In this document: in pieces, positions 38,751-53,323 of the stretch
Layout: every line of letters starts with the position of its first letter
Numbering within the stretch: the first letter of the stretch is position 1
DNA from: Rubrivivax sp.
GTDB lineage: Bacteria; Pseudomonadota; Gammaproteobacteria; Burkholderiales; Burkholderiaceae_C
Direction: 5' to 3'
Assembly: GCA_016789955.1 (NCBI GenBank)
Contig: JAEUPB010000072.1
Location: forward strand, 1-64,000
Length of the DNA: 64,000 nt
The notes under the pieces: model-generated
What the model was told of the DNA's origin: nothing
The model's database searches: none
Seen by the model: only the letters and a program-made list of their open reading frames with translations
Translations under genes and position numbers: made by a program

Positions 38751-39505
38751 GTGCGGAGGCCCTGCTGCAGTGCGAGGCTGGCCGGGTGTTCCTGCCGCTG
38801 CACGTGCACCAGCGCCAGGTCGAAGTGGTAGGACATGGCCGTGCCGGCGCCGACCGCATCGCCTGCCACGATGCGCTCGACCAGCGTCTCGTGCGCTTCG
38901 ACGACGCGCTGCAGCTCGGCCGCACTGCGGCGCTCGTCGAGGTGCATGCTCGACGAGGCTTCCAGCGGCGAGCGCAGCGCGCCCAGCAGCAGGCTGTTCA
39001 GCGGATTGCCGCTGGCCTCGGCGATCACCTGGTGGATGCCCATGTCGCTGGCAACGCGGCGGGCGTGGTTGGCGCCGGCCTCGCGCATCTGCGCCACCAG
39101 TTCGCGCAGCCGCTGCCGCTGGGCGTCGGTGGCGTAGCGTGCGGCGAGCTGTGCCGTCTGCAGCTCGAGCGCGCGGCGCGTCTCCAGCGCATGCGCGACG
39201 CTGACCTGCGCCGTGTTCAGCGCGTAGTCGAATACCTGCGCCAGTACGCCGGCGTCGAGCGCGCGCAGCCGCGGGCGGCGCCCGCCCTCGATCTCGAGAA
39301 TGCCCAGCGCCGCCAGCGTGCGGTAGGCCTCGCGCACGCTGCCGCGGCTGACCTGCAGCTCGCGGCCGATCTCGATCTCGCTGGGCACCGCATCGCCGGG
39401 CCGCATCTGCGACGCCTGCACGCGGGCCAGCACCTGGCGCGCGACGTGCGCCGACTGGGTCGGCCGGGCGAGCAGGGCGAGGGTGGGCGGGGAGGTCATC
39501 GGCAT
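38747..39505 (-). CDS. GntR/FadR-family (FCD domain) regulator
   Basis: This 252-residue regulator has an N-terminal winged helix (MRPGDAVPSEIEIGRELQ, then VSRGSVREAYRTLAALGI) and a C-terminal all-helical FCD ligand-binding domain with the usual metal-ligand His residues (MGIHQVIAEAS; LDERRSAAELQRVVEAHETL). FCD regulators respond to small organic acids and often control lactate or sugar-acid genes. It is the promoter-proximal gene of the catabolic operon. A perfect palindrome lies 41 bases upstream of its start, so it probably autoregulates. Confidence 0.92.
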   Translation of the reverse strand: MPMTSPPTLALLARPTQSAHVARQVLARVQASQMRPGDAVPSEIEIGRELQVSRGSVREAYRTLAALGILEIEGGRRPRLRALDAGVLAQVFDYALNTAQVSVAHALETRRALELQTAQLAARYATDAQRQRLRELVAQMREAGANHARRVASDMGIHQVIAEASGNPLNSLLLGALRSPLEASSSMHLDERRSAAELQRVVEAHETLVERIVAGDAVGAGTAMSYHFDLALVHVQRQEHPASLALQQGLRT

Positions 39506-39545
39506 CTCGAGACGGGGCGCAGTCTAGAAAGGCGCCACAAACATG

Positions 39546-39559
39546 TCAAACAGGTTTGA
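39546..39559 (-). promoter_or_regulatory. Candidate GntR operator (perfect palindrome)
   Basis: TCAAAC-AG-GTTTGA is a perfect 6-2-6 palindrome in an AT-richer part of the divergent spacer between the GntR gene and the hydrolase at 39688. A second, weaker dyad (TGTCTGACA) lies nearer the plus-strand gene. FCD-type regulators commonly bind such short dyads. Confidence 0.5.
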
Positions 39560-39687
39560 TAGGTATGGCCCGAAATATCGGGAAAACCCTGCCGCACTTG
39601 TGTCCAGTATGCGGGAAGACAGTGGCTAGCCAAGCGCCATCCTGTCTGACATGATCGCACCTCGATTCGTCACCAGCCACGCTCGCC

Positions 39688-40464
39688 ATGCCCGCGCCGA
39701 CCACCCTGATCCTGATCCACGGCGCCACCGGCAATGGCCGCATGTGGGACGCCGTGCGTCGCCACCTCGACCCGCGCTGGCAGGTGCACACGCCCGACCT
39801 GCCGGGGCATGGCTCGCGACGCAGCGAGTCCTTCACGCTCGACGCCGCGGTGGCCACCGTGATCGACGTGGTGAGCCGCGTGGCGCCTGCCCGCGTCGTC
39901 GTGGGCGGCGACTCGCTGGGGGGCTACGTCTCGCTGGCCAGTGCGCCCGCGCTGCCCGCCGGTCAGCTCGCGGCGCTGGTGTTGTCCGGCTCCAGTGCCA
40001 ACTTCACCGGCGGCGCGTTGCGCGCGCTGCAGCGCCGCTGGCTCACCATGCGCGTGATGCGTGCGCTGCTGGGAGACGCGCGCATCGTCGCGATGGTGGC
40101 CAAGGAACTGCGCAAGCAGGGCATCGACGCGGGCGACGTACAGGCGATCGTCGACGGAGGCCTGAACCCCGCCGTGTTCGGCGAGTGCGTGCAGGCCCTG
40201 CGCGACATCGACTTCCGCGCCCGCGCGGCGCAGGTGGCGCAACCCGTGCTCGTGCTCAACGGGTCGAAGGACCGGATCTTCATCGACCAGGAGGACGCCT
40301 TCGTCGCGGCGCTGCAGCGGCCCGCGCGGCAACGCTTCGAGGGCTGCGACCACGGCGTCAGCCTGCGCCGCCCGCGCGAGTTCGCCGCGGCCATCGACGC
40401 CTTCGTCGCGTCGGCGCTGGCCGATCCGGCCGCCGAGCGACGCGAACCGGCGCTGCACGGCTGA
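39688..40464 (+). CDS. Alpha/beta hydrolase
   Basis: This 258-residue hydrolase has no signal peptide. It shows LILIHGATGNGRMWD, the nucleophile Ser in VGGDSLGGY, an Asp in NGSKDR and the terminal His in CDHGVSLRRP. It is a paralogue of the membrane-anchored hydrolase at 32993, matching in the nucleophile elbow and the C-terminal block, but it lacks the N-terminal membrane segment. It is divergent from the GntR-led operon and may share its regulation. Substrate unknown. Confidence 0.87.
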   Translation: MPAPTTLILIHGATGNGRMWDAVRRHLDPRWQVHTPDLPGHGSRRSESFTLDAAVATVIDVVSRVAPARVVVGGDSLGGYVSLASAPALPAGQLAALVLSGSSANFTGGALRALQRRWLTMRVMRALLGDARIVAMVAKELRKQGIDAGDVQAIVDGGLNPAVFGECVQALRDIDFRARAAQVAQPVLVLNGSKDRIFIDQEDAFVAALQRPARQRFEGCDHGVSLRRPREFAAAIDAFVASALADPAAERREPALHG

Positions 40465-40489
40465 CCGGGCGCCGTGCGCCGCCGGCGGC

Positions 40490-41839
40490 CTACGGGCGCC
40501 GCTCGACGACCCTGGCCCCGTCGTGCACCGCGGGCGGCGGATAGACGATGACGCGGGCGCCCGCGTCGAGGCCACGCTCGATCCACGCGTGGCTGCCGTT
40601 GCGCGCGCGCAGCCACACCGGCACGAGGCGGGCGTGGCCGTTGTCGATCTTGTACACGGCCATCGCGCGCAGTTCGGCCGCTTCGGCGGGTGCGGTGCCC
40701 GATGCGTCGACCACCGGGGCCGCGGCCAACGGTGCGGCCGATGCGCCCGGGGTCGCCGCGCGCGGCACGCCGTCGGGCCACGGGAACACCGCGCTGGTGG
40801 GCACCTGCAGCGCGCGATCGGCCCGGGTCACGACGAAGCGCACGCCCACCCGATAGCCGTCGCCCAGCTCGCGCCACTGCTTGCGCGGCGAGGTCAATGC
40901 CACGACCACCTTGACGCGCTGTTCCTCGACGCCCAGCGCGGAAACCTTGGTGTACGCACCCGGCTCGACACGCTCGACCTGCCCTTGCAGCTCGCCAGGG
41001 CCGCCCCAACGCTCGATGCGCACCGGCGTGCCCGAAGGCGTGCGCAGGGCATCGGTCGTCAGCGGCTCGGCCACGACCTCCAGCCGTGCCAGGTCGCCGA
41101 GCTCGACCAGCGCGGTGCCGGGCGCGACGCTGCCCTCGCTGGCCTGCAGCACGCGCAGCACGGTGCCGGCCACCGGGGCCCGGATGCTGAAGGCGCGCGC
41201 CGCGGCGGACCCGTCCCGGGCCCCGGCCGCGGAGGCCATCACCGACGCGGCGGCGCGCGCCTGCTCGACGTCGTGCGCCGACACATGCCGGTCCTGCACC
41301 GCGGTGTCCAGCTCCTTCTGCGCCGCCTGCGCGGCCAGGCGGTCGCCATCGAGCTTGGTCGGTGCGATGAAGCCGTCGCGCGCGAGCTGCTCGCTGCGGC
41401 GAAGTTCGGTGCGCGCCTGCTCGAGGCCCACGCGGGCGCGCTCGATGCGCACGTCGGCGCGCTGCAGCTGCGCCTGTGCCGCCTGCAGTCGTGCGTCGGC
41501 CTCGCGCGCGCCGCGGGCGTCGAGCATCGGCGCCAGCGCGGGCTGCAGCACCGCCAGCTCGGCGCCGGCCTCGACGGCATCCCCTTCGCGCAGCGTGATG
41601 CGGGCCAGGCGCCCCGCCAGCGGTGCCGAGACCACGTAGCGCTGCTGCAGCCGGGTGCGGCCGTCCTCGTCGATCGTCGCCTCGAACGGGCCGACCGCGG
41701 CGGTGGCCACCTCCACCGCCAGCGGCCGCGGCACGAAGGCCCAGGCCAGCGCCGCCAGGGCCGCCGCGGCGCCGGCCGCGACGATCACCGCACGGCGTGC
41801 GCCGCCGCGCGCGCTGCGCGGCGTGCGCGGGGTGTCCAT
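40490..41839 (-). CDS. HlyD-type periplasmic efflux adaptor
   Basis: This 449-residue membrane-fusion protein has an N-terminal membrane anchor (AVIVAAGAAAALAALAWAF). A lipoyl-like half (QRYVVSAPLAGRL) is followed by a long coiled-coil hairpin (about residues 105-200), the second half (FSIRAPVAGTVLRV) and beta-barrel domains. It links the ABC permease encoded upstream to the cell envelope. No outer-membrane channel gene is present. ATG 41839 is preferred over GTG 41854 because a GAGG site lies just ahead of it. A fragment of a second copy survives at 28307-28378. Confidence 0.88.
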   Translation of the reverse strand: MDTPRTPRSARGGARRAVIVAAGAAAALAALAWAFVPRPLAVEVATAAVGPFEATIDEDGRTRLQQRYVVSAPLAGRLARITLREGDAVEAGAELAVLQPALAPMLDARGAREADARLQAAQAQLQRADVRIERARVGLEQARTELRRSEQLARDGFIAPTKLDGDRLAAQAAQKELDTAVQDRHVSAHDVEQARAAASVMASAAGARDGSAAARAFSIRAPVAGTVLRVLQASEGSVAPGTALVELGDLARLEVVAEPLTTDALRTPSGTPVRIERWGGPGELQGQVERVEPGAYTKVSALGVEEQRVKVVVALTSPRKQWRELGDGYRVGVRFVVTRADRALQVPTSAVFPWPDGVPRAATPGASAAPLAAAPVVDASGTAPAEAAELRAMAVYKIDNGHARLVPVWLRARNGSHAWIERGLDAGARVIVYPPPAVHDGARVVERRP

Positions 41840-41863
41840 GGGTGTCCTCGGCACGGCCGTCTC

Positions 41864-44972
<3,109 letters not shown>

Positions 44973-44976
<4 letters not shown>

Positions 44977-45425
44977 GTCGACGGCGCCTGCCGCACCACC
45001 AGCACCGGCACCGGGGACAGCCGCACCACGCGCTCGGCATCGCTGCCCAGCAGCACGCGCTCGATGCCGTGCAGGCCGTGGCTGCCGACCACGACCAGGT
45101 CGCAGCGGTGCTCGGTGGCCTGCTGCGCGATGACCTCGCCGACCCGCGACGTGTAGGCCTCGACGATCCAGGTCTCCGACGCGATCCCGGCGGCCGTCGC
45201 CGCCTCGTGGGCGCGCGCGAGCACGCCCTTGCCGTGCTCGCGCAGCGACTCGCCGAACTGTTCCCAGGTCATGGCCAGCGAGGCGTCGGCCACCATCGTC
45301 GGGTGCTCGACGACGTGCAGCAGCACGAGGCTCGCGTCGAAGGCGCGCGCCATCGCGCAGGCAGCGTCCAGGCCGCGTTGTCCGGCGTCGCTGCCGTCGA
45401 TGGGGACGAGGATGCGTCGGTACAT
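44973..45425 (-). CDS. Universal stress protein UspA family
   Basis: This 150-residue single-domain Usp protein begins [18 protein letters not shown]. It has the ATP-binding-type C-terminal motif [21 protein letters not shown] followed by VPVLVVR. It is the first gene of an ABC exporter operon and overlaps the ATPase gene by 4 bases, an unusual pairing that may tie exporter production to envelope or metabolic stress. Function beyond the family is unknown. Confidence 0.92.
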
Positions 45426-45576
45426 GGACGGATCTCCGAGAGGGCTGGGGGCGGATCTTGCGGTGGCGCCGATGCGGGGGGATTGATGCACCGCAAGCCC
45501 GCCCGCGCCGCCGCACGCGCCCGCGGTCGTGTACCGTCGGCCGTGCAGGGCCGGCGCCATGGCCTGGGGGACGGCG

Positions 45577-45975
45577 ATGCCGGGTGCACGGGCGGAATGG
45601 ATGCGGCGCGCGGCCGTGGTGGTCGTGCTCGGCCTGGCCGCGGCGCATGCCGAGGCAGTCGCCACGCTCGTCGACATCGCGTGGGACGCGCGGGGCCGCT
45701 TCCGCCACTCCGCGCCGCTGCCTGCGGGCCAGGTGCTGGAGGTGTGCGGGCGGCTGCAGGCCGGCGTGGTGGTGGCCTGGCGCCACGACACCTCGGTGCC
45801 GGTGGCCTTCAACATCCACTACCACGTCGGCCAGGACGTGGTCTATCCGGTGCAAGTGGCGTCGACGCGCGGCGGCGCTGACCGGCTGCGCGTGACGCAG
45901 GAGCAGGACTACTGCTGGATGTGGACGAACAAGACCGGCGGCGCCGCCACGGTCACGCTGGAGCTGCAGCGCTGA
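45577..45975 (+). CDS. Small exported protein of unknown function
   Basis: This protein of about 132 residues has a signal-like hydrophobic stretch ([19 protein letters not shown]). The mature part is beta-rich, with [17 protein letters not shown] and a late [11 protein letters not shown] segment holding one of its two Cys residues. The arrangement loosely resembles the GOLD/p24-like small proteins annotated as hypothetical in Burkholderiales. The start is uncertain: ATG 45577 has a GGGGGA site at good spacing, ATG 45601 starts exactly at the signal, and ATG 45559 is also possible. It lies between the UspA operon and the copper genes, with no clear partner. Confidence 0.6.
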   Translation: MPGARAEWMRRAAVVVVLGLAAAHAEAVATLVDIAWDARGRFRHSAPLPAGQVLEVCGRLQAGVVVAWRHDTSVPVAFNIHYHVGQDVVYPVQVASTRGGADRLRVTQEQDYCWMWTNKTGGAATVTLELQR

Positions 45976-45997
45976 TCGCGGGCCCGCAGGTCCTCAG

Positions 45998-46057
45998 GCC
46001 GGCTGCCTCATCGATCAGCCGGCTCACGCCGGCTGCCTCATCGATCAGCCGGCTCAC
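45998..46057 (-). repeat. 30-bp tandem duplication over the copZ 3' end, hairpin-forming
   Basis: Two exact 30-bp copies (45998-46027 and 46028-46057) lie head to tail. Each contains the inverted repeat CAGCCGGC-GTGA-GCCGGCTG, and in the copy nearest copZ the TGA of the loop is the gene's stop codon. A third half-copy is fused to the coding end. The repeat probably arose by slippage and provides tandem hairpins after copZ, which may act as weak terminators. Confidence 0.75.
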
Positions 46058-46251
46058 GCCGGCTGGGGCGCGTAGCCTTCCTCGGAGAGCTGCCGCTCCA
46101 GCGTGGCCGGCTCGGCCACGGTCTGCACGCGCACGCGGTGCGTCGGCAGGTCGATCTCGACCTGCGCCTGCGGGTCCGCGCCGAGCACGGTCTTCCGGAC
46201 GACGCCGGCGCAATGCCCGCAGGTCATCGTGGGGATGGTCCATTCGATCAT
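46054..46251 (-). CDS. copZ: Copper chaperone, heavy-metal-associated domain (CopZ-like)
   Basis: This 65-residue cytoplasmic metallochaperone consists of one HMA domain: [18 protein letters not shown] carries the metal-binding Cys pair, followed by the ferredoxin-like fold ending EGYAPQPA. It is divergent from copA across a 123-base spacer and should deliver Cu(I) to that ATPase. The stop codon lies within a tandem hairpin repeat. A CueR-type site is visible on the copA side of the spacer only. Confidence 0.9.
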   Translation of the reverse strand: MIEWTIPTMTCGHCAGVVRKTVLGADPQAQVEIDLPTHRVRVQTVAEPATLERQLSEEGYAPQPA

Positions 46252-46337
46252 GCTGTACTCCAGTCTGGCTCGATCATCGCTCGACCGCGAGGCCGGCGCG
46301 CCGATGAGGCCGCGCCGGTCTTGCGGTGGGTCAACGA

Positions 46338-46368
46338 TGGAGCTTGCCACCGTGTCAAGGTCCATGCT
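46338..46368 (+). promoter_or_regulatory. MerR/CueR-type promoter of copA
   Basis: A dyad, CTTGCCACCGTGTCAAG (46343-46359), lies between a -35-like TGGAGC (46338-46343) and a -10-like CATGCT (46363-46368). The 19-base spacer is the hallmark of promoters activated by CueR/MerR regulators. Transcription would start close to 46375, the A of the copA ATG. No cueR gene is present in the window. Confidence 0.72.
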
Positions 46369-46374
46369 GCGCTC

Positions 46375-48707
<2,333 letters not shown>

Positions 48708-48711
<4 letters not shown>

Positions 48712-49793
48712 CGCACCCGCTCCGCCGCCGCACCCTCCTCGCCGCCGGCCTGCTCGGCAGCAGCACGCTCGCGAGCGCGCAGACGCCGCCGCGCCCGGCG
48801 GCCTCGCGGCCCGCAGGCACGCCGGCACCCGCGCGGGCCGGCGCGGCGCCCGCCGCCGCGGCCGCTGCAGCCGCCCCGCGCGTGGCACCCGCTGCCGCCG
48901 GCGCCTGGCCCACGCAGACGGTGAAGATCCTCGTCGGCTTCCCCGCAGGCTCCACGCCCGACCTGTCGGCGCGCATCCTGGCCGAGGCGCTGGCCAAGCC
49001 GCTGGGGCAGTCGGTGGTGGTCGAGAACCGCCCCGGAGCCTCGGGCAACATCGCTGCCGACCTCGTGGCCAAGGCGCGCGACGACCACACGCTGGGCGTC
49101 GTGATCAACGGCAACCTGACCTCGGCCAGGATGCTGAACCCGAAGCTGCCGTTCGACCCGGCGAAGGACTTCACGCTGCTGTCGCTGCTGACCACCGCCC
49201 CGCTGGCGCTGGTGACGCAGGCCAGCCAACCGGCAGGTGCCGAGTTCTTCACCGCCGCGCGTGACGCCGGCAAGAAGTGGAACTACGGCTCGGTGGGCAT
49301 CGGCTCGGTGGGGCACCTGGGCCTGGAGTACCTGAAGAGCAAGGCCGGCCGCTTCGAGGCCGTGCACGTGCCCTACAACGGCAACCCGGCCGTCATCACC
49401 GCGCTGATCCAGGGCGACGTGCAGATGGCGCTGATGCCGCCCGGCATCGCGCTGCCTCAGATCCGCGCCGGCAAGCTGCGTGCGATCGGCCTCACCGGTG
49501 GCCGCAGCACGCTGGCGCCGGAGATCCCGTCGCTGCAGTCGCTGGGCGTGCCGTTGTACGACCTCGAGGTGTGGACGGCGCTGGTCGGCCCGGCCAGCCT
49601 GTCGGCCGCCGCGCAGGCGCGGCTGGCCGCCGAGGTGCCGGCGCAGGTGCGCAGCGCCGAGGTGCGCCAGCGCCTCTTCAACGCCGGCTGGCAGGCGCAG
49701 GGCAGCGCGCCCGAGGGCCTGAAGCTGCGCGTGAAGAGCGAGACCGCGGTGATGGGCGGGATCATCGCGATGCAGGGCATCACGGCGCAGTGA
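48708..49793 (+). CDS. Bug-family tripartite tricarboxylate-type periplasmic binding protein
   Basis: This 361-residue exported binding protein belongs to the Bug/TctC family. The signal ([21 protein letters not shown]) is followed by an unusually long Ala/Pro-rich stretch (about residues 27-68). The binding domain then begins at [20 protein letters not shown], with the [19 protein letters not shown] signature and [20 protein letters not shown]. Bug proteins bind carboxylates and other acids; no TctA/TctB membrane partners are present. It overlaps copA by 4 bases and the next gene by 4 bases. Confidence 0.92.
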
Positions 49794-51127
49794 GTTTCAT
49801 CGCCGAGCCGGCGCGGCACACCGAGGTCCTCGGTGAGTTCGACGTGGTCGTCGCCGGCGGCGGGCCCGCCGGCTCGGCCGCCGCGGTCAGCGCCGCACGG
49901 CACGGCGCGCGCACGCTGCTGGTGGAGCGCTACGGCTTCCTCGGCGGCATGGGCACTGCCGGCGGCGTGACGAACTTCGCCGGCCTCTACGGCCGCCGCG
50001 GCGGGCAGATGCAGCAGCTGGTGCGCGGCGTCGTCGACGAGCTGCTCGCACGCATCGACGCGCTCGGCGGCCTGAACGCGCCGCAGGACGGGCTGCAGGG
50101 CCGCATCCGCGTGCGCTCGTACGACGTGCCGGCCTACCAGTGCGCGGCCGACCAGTGGCTCGCGGCGGCCGGCGCGCAGGTGCTGTTCCACGCCTGGATC
50201 TGCGGCGTGGCGATGGGCGCCGACGACACGCTCGATGCGCTGATCGTCGAGACCAAGTCCGGCCGCCGAGCGGTGCGCGCGCGCCAGTTCATCGACGCCA
50301 CCGGCGACGCCGACGTGAGCCACCTCGCCGGCGTGCCCACCGAGTGGGGCGACGGCGCCGGCAACGCGCTGTACCCGAGCACGATGTGCCGCATCGGCGG
50401 CGTCGATGCGCCGCGTGCGCTCGACGCGGTGGGCGAGTTCAAGGCCATCGAGCGGCTGATGGACGCCGCCGCGGGCCGCTATGCGTTCCCGCGCCGCGGC
50501 GCCATCCTCAGGCCGCAGAAGGACCCGACGGTCTGGCGCGCCAACGTCACGCAGTTGCGCAACGCCGAAGGCCGCGCGGTGGACGCCACCGACGCGCATC
50601 AGCTCAGCGCGGCCGAGGCCGAGGGGCGGCGGCAGATCGTCGACTACCTGCGGTTCCTGCGCGCCGAGGTGCCCGGCTTCGAGCGCGCGACCGTGCTCGA
50701 CATCGCGCCTCAGATCGGCGTGCGCGAGACGCGCCGCGTGCGCTGCGCGACGATGCTCACCGCCGAGCACGTGCTGGGCGGCGCGCGCTTTCCCGACGCG
50801 ATCGGCCTGAACGCCTGGCCGATCGAGCAGCATGTCGACGGCGGCATCGCCTGGGCCTTTCCGCGCGACCCCGACAACGCCTGCAACCAGCTGCCCTTCG
50901 GCATGCTGGTGCCCGCGCGCATCGGCAACCTGCTGGTGGCCGGCCGCTGTGCAGGCATGGAGCACCTCGGGCAGGCGGCGGCGCGCGTCAGCGGCGGCTG
51001 CTTCGTGATGGGCCAGGCGGCCGGCACCGCGGCGGCGCTGCGGGTGCAGGACAGGTTTTCGTTGGGGCGGTTGCAGCAGGTGTTGCACCAGGACGGGGTG
51101 GAACTGGGCCAGCCGGCCGCTGGCTGA
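49790..51127 (+). CDS. FAD-dependent oxidoreductase (FAD_oxidored family)
   Basis: This 445-residue flavoprotein has an N-terminal dinucleotide fold ([23 protein letters not shown], whose glycines bind FAD) and [11 protein letters not shown]. Later it shows [17 protein letters not shown] and the C-terminal FAD segment [18 protein letters not shown]. This is the FAD-dependent oxidoreductase group often found beside Bug binding proteins; its substrate is unknown. The start is GTG 49790, overlapping the stop of the Bug gene (GTGA). No signal peptide is seen. Confidence 0.9.
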   Translation: MSFIAEPARHTEVLGEFDVVVAGGGPAGSAAAVSAARHGARTLLVERYGFLGGMGTAGGVTNFAGLYGRRGGQMQQLVRGVVDELLARIDALGGLNAPQDGLQGRIRVRSYDVPAYQCAADQWLAAAGAQVLFHAWICGVAMGADDTLDALIVETKSGRRAVRARQFIDATGDADVSHLAGVPTEWGDGAGNALYPSTMCRIGGVDAPRALDAVGEFKAIERLMDAAAGRYAFPRRGAILRPQKDPTVWRANVTQLRNAEGRAVDATDAHQLSAAEAEGRRQIVDYLRFLRAEVPGFERATVLDIAPQIGVRETRRVRCATMLTAEHVLGGARFPDAIGLNAWPIEQHVDGGIAWAFPRDPDNACNQLPFGMLVPARIGNLLVAGRCAGMEHLGQAAARVSGGCFVMGQAAGTAAALRVQDRFSLGRLQQVLHQDGVELGQPAAG

Positions 51128-51137
51128 CGCTCGACAG

Positions 51138-51152
51138 GCCCCTCTCCGGGGC
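51138..51152 (+). terminator. Hairpin after the FAD oxidoreductase gene
   Basis: GCCCC-TCTCC-GGGGC forms a 5-bp GC stem 11 bases after the stop codon. No T-run follows, so it is at best a weak terminator. The rest of the 157-base spacer shows one more GC hairpin (CCCCGC/GCGGGG) and nothing else recognisable. Confidence 0.35.
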
Positions 51153-51284
51153 GTGCGGAAGGTCAACCGTCCTTTCCGGCACTACTTTCCCCCGCTCCGC
51201 GCGGGGATCGCATCCGAAGATCCGGTGTCATCGAGCGCATCTGTCACCGCCCCGGGCGGGTGGTGCGGCGCCGAGGGAGGCACC

Positions 51285-52814
51285 ATGAAACTGAGCTGCA
51301 AGCTGCCGCTGATGCTGACGGCCATGCTCGTCGCGACGCTCGTCGCGGCCGGAGTCGGGCTGCACGGGCTGAACCGCGCGCTGGACATCTACGTCACCGA
51401 TGTGGATCCGCGCAACGACGATGCGCGCGAGGTCGCCCTGCTGTCGTCGACGTTCAAGACGCAGGTGCAGGAATGGAAGAACGTCCTGCTGCGGGGCAAG
51501 GACCCGAAAGCCCTGGAGCGGCACTGGGGAGAGTTCCAGAAGCTCGAGGGCGAGGTCGGTTCGGTCTCCGCGCGGATCATCGGGCGCATGCCCGATGGCG
51601 AGGCACGCCGGCTGGTGGCGGACTTCGCGTCGGCGCATGCCACGATGGGCCGCAACTACCGCAAGGGCCACGCCGCGTTCCTTGCGGCAGGGCTCGATCC
51701 GGTCGTCGGCGACACCGCCGTCAAGGGCATGGACCGCGAGCCCGCGAAGCTCCTGCTGGCGGCCGAGCAGAAGGTGGCCGCACTGGCCGACCAGGCGTCC
51801 ACCGAGGCCGCGGAGCGGGCGCAGCGCTCCCTGGTGACCAGCGTCACGACGCTGCTGACGGTCTTCGGCGCGTGCCTGTGTGCCGGCATCGTCTGGAGCC
51901 GGCGCCTGGTGAGGCCGCTGGCGCAGGCTGCCACGGTGGCGCGCGCCGTGGCCGAGGGCGACCTGACGCAGCCGGTGCCGCCGACCACCCCCGACGAGGT
52001 GGGCGAGCTGATCACGGCGCTCGGGCGCATGCAGCAGAGCCTGTCGTCCCTGGTGGGCACGGTGCGCGACGGCGCCCAGGGCGTGGCCACGGCCAGTTCG
52101 CAGATCGCCCAGGGCAACAGCGATCTGAGCGCGCGCACCGAACAGCAGGCTGCGGCCGTCGAGCAGACGTCGGCCACGATGACGCAGCTGAGCACCACCG
52201 TGCGCAGCACCGCCGAGAACGCGCAGCAGGCCGACCGGATGGCGCAGTCCGCGTCCGAGGTCGCCGCCCGGGGCGGCTCGGTGATGAGCGAGTTCGTGCA
52301 GACGATGCGCGGCATCGAGGAGAGCTCGCGTCGCATCGCCGAGATCATCGGCACCATCGACGGCATCGCCTTCCAGACCAACATCCTGGCGCTCAACGCC
52401 GCGGTGGAGGCGGCGCGCGCCGGCGAGCAGGGGCGCGGCTTCGCGGTCGTCGCCGGCGAAGTGCGCACGCTGGCGCAGCGCAGCGCCGAGGCCTCGCGCG
52501 AGATCCGGCGGCTCATCGGCGAGAGCGTCGAGCGCGTGGGCCAGGGGTCGGCCCTCGTCGAGCGCGTGGGCAGCACGATGCAGGACGTGGGGGGCTCGAT
52601 CCAGCGCGTGTCCCAGATCGTGCAGGAGATCAGTGCGGCCAGCCGCGAGCAGGCGCTCGGCGTCGGACAGGTCGAGCAGGCGGTGGGGCAGATCGACCGC
52701 ACGACGCAGCACAACGCGGCGCTGGTCGAGGAGTCGGCCGCCGCGGCCGAGAGCCTGGAGACGCAGGCGTCCCGCCTGGTCCAGGCCGTGGCGGTGTTCA
52801 AGCTCGCCACCTGA
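51285..52814 (+). CDS. Methyl-accepting chemotaxis protein
   Basis: This 509-residue chemoreceptor has a membrane segment ([18 protein letters not shown]), a periplasmic four-helix-type sensor (about residues 30-185), a second membrane segment ([15 protein letters not shown]) and a HAMP domain ([20 protein letters not shown]). The signalling hairpin tip is [20 protein letters not shown], then [19 protein letters not shown]. The C-terminus lacks a CheR-tethering pentapeptide. Tandem [14 protein letters not shown] methylation helices are present. No che gene lies nearby. A GGGAGG ribosome site precedes the ATG. The ligand is unknown. Confidence 0.95.
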   Translation: MKLSCKLPLMLTAMLVATLVAAGVGLHGLNRALDIYVTDVDPRNDDAREVALLSSTFKTQVQEWKNVLLRGKDPKALERHWGEFQKLEGEVGSVSARIIGRMPDGEARRLVADFASAHATMGRNYRKGHAAFLAAGLDPVVGDTAVKGMDREPAKLLLAAEQKVAALADQASTEAAERAQRSLVTSVTTLLTVFGACLCAGIVWSRRLVRPLAQAATVARAVAEGDLTQPVPPTTPDEVGELITALGRMQQSLSSLVGTVRDGAQGVATASSQIAQGNSDLSARTEQQAAAVEQTSATMTQLSTTVRSTAENAQQADRMAQSASEVAARGGSVMSEFVQTMRGIEESSRRIAEIIGTIDGIAFQTNILALNAAVEAARAGEQGRGFAVVAGEVRTLAQRSAEASREIRRLIGESVERVGQGSALVERVGSTMQDVGGSIQRVSQIVQEISAASREQALGVGQVEQAVGQIDRTTQHNAALVEESAAAAESLETQASRLVQAVAVFKLAT

Positions 52815-52912
52815 CGCCGCCGGGGCCGGCCTCGACGGGGGCCTCGCCCGGCGGCGCGGCGCAGCAGGAATCGTCAAGACGCGCGGCCGCGACGCCCGTA
52901 TCGTGGCCGGCC

Positions 52913-53323
52913 ATGAAGAGCGTAGCGATCCGTTGGGGCGCCGTGGCCGGCGCGCTGCTGCTGGCCGAGGCGGTGCTGGTCGGCGCCGCGTTCGCGTGGG
53001 TGGCGATCTACAGCCACCTGCTGAACCCGGGCCAGCCGATCGCCATCTACCAGGGCCATGCGCAGGCGTCGGGGCCGTGGGTGTCCATCCTCGTCGGGAT
53101 GCCGCTGTTCGCGGCGATCGGCTGCCGCCTGCCCGGGCCGCCGGCCACCGCCTGGGCGTTCATCGCCGCCTACCTCGTGCTCGACGCCGCGGTGCTGCTG
53201 GCGGCTGCCGGCGCGGCGCTGCCGGCAGGGCTGGTGGTCGCGAGCTACGCGAGCAAGGGGCTCGCGCTGGTGGCCGGACGCCGCTGCCAGCGGGCGCGCC
53301 GACCCGCTGCCGCGGGCGCATGA
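52913..53323 (+). CDS. Small membrane protein of unknown function
   Basis: This 136-residue protein has four predicted hydrophobic segments: AVAGALLLAEAVLVGAAFAWV, ILVGMPLFAAIGC, AFIAAYLVLDAAVLLAAAG and a last one near GLVVASYASKGLALVAG. The short loops carry no catalytic motif. Its stop overlaps the start of the AraC/GyrI-like gene (ATGA), so the two are coupled and the regulator may control it. Function unknown. Confidence 0.75.
   Translation: MKSVAIRWGAVAGALLLAEAVLVGAAFAWVAIYSHLLNPGQPIAIYQGHAQASGPWVSILVGMPLFAAIGCRLPGPPATAWAFIAAYLVLDAAVLLAAAGAALPAGLVVASYASKGLALVAGRRCQRARRPAAAGA

Noticed and set aside
51153..51190. A bulged inverted repeat upstream of the chemoreceptor gene, considered as a riboswitch-like structure
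   Set aside because: No conserved riboswitch core is recognisable, and the arms have mismatches and bulges typical of GC-rich spacers.
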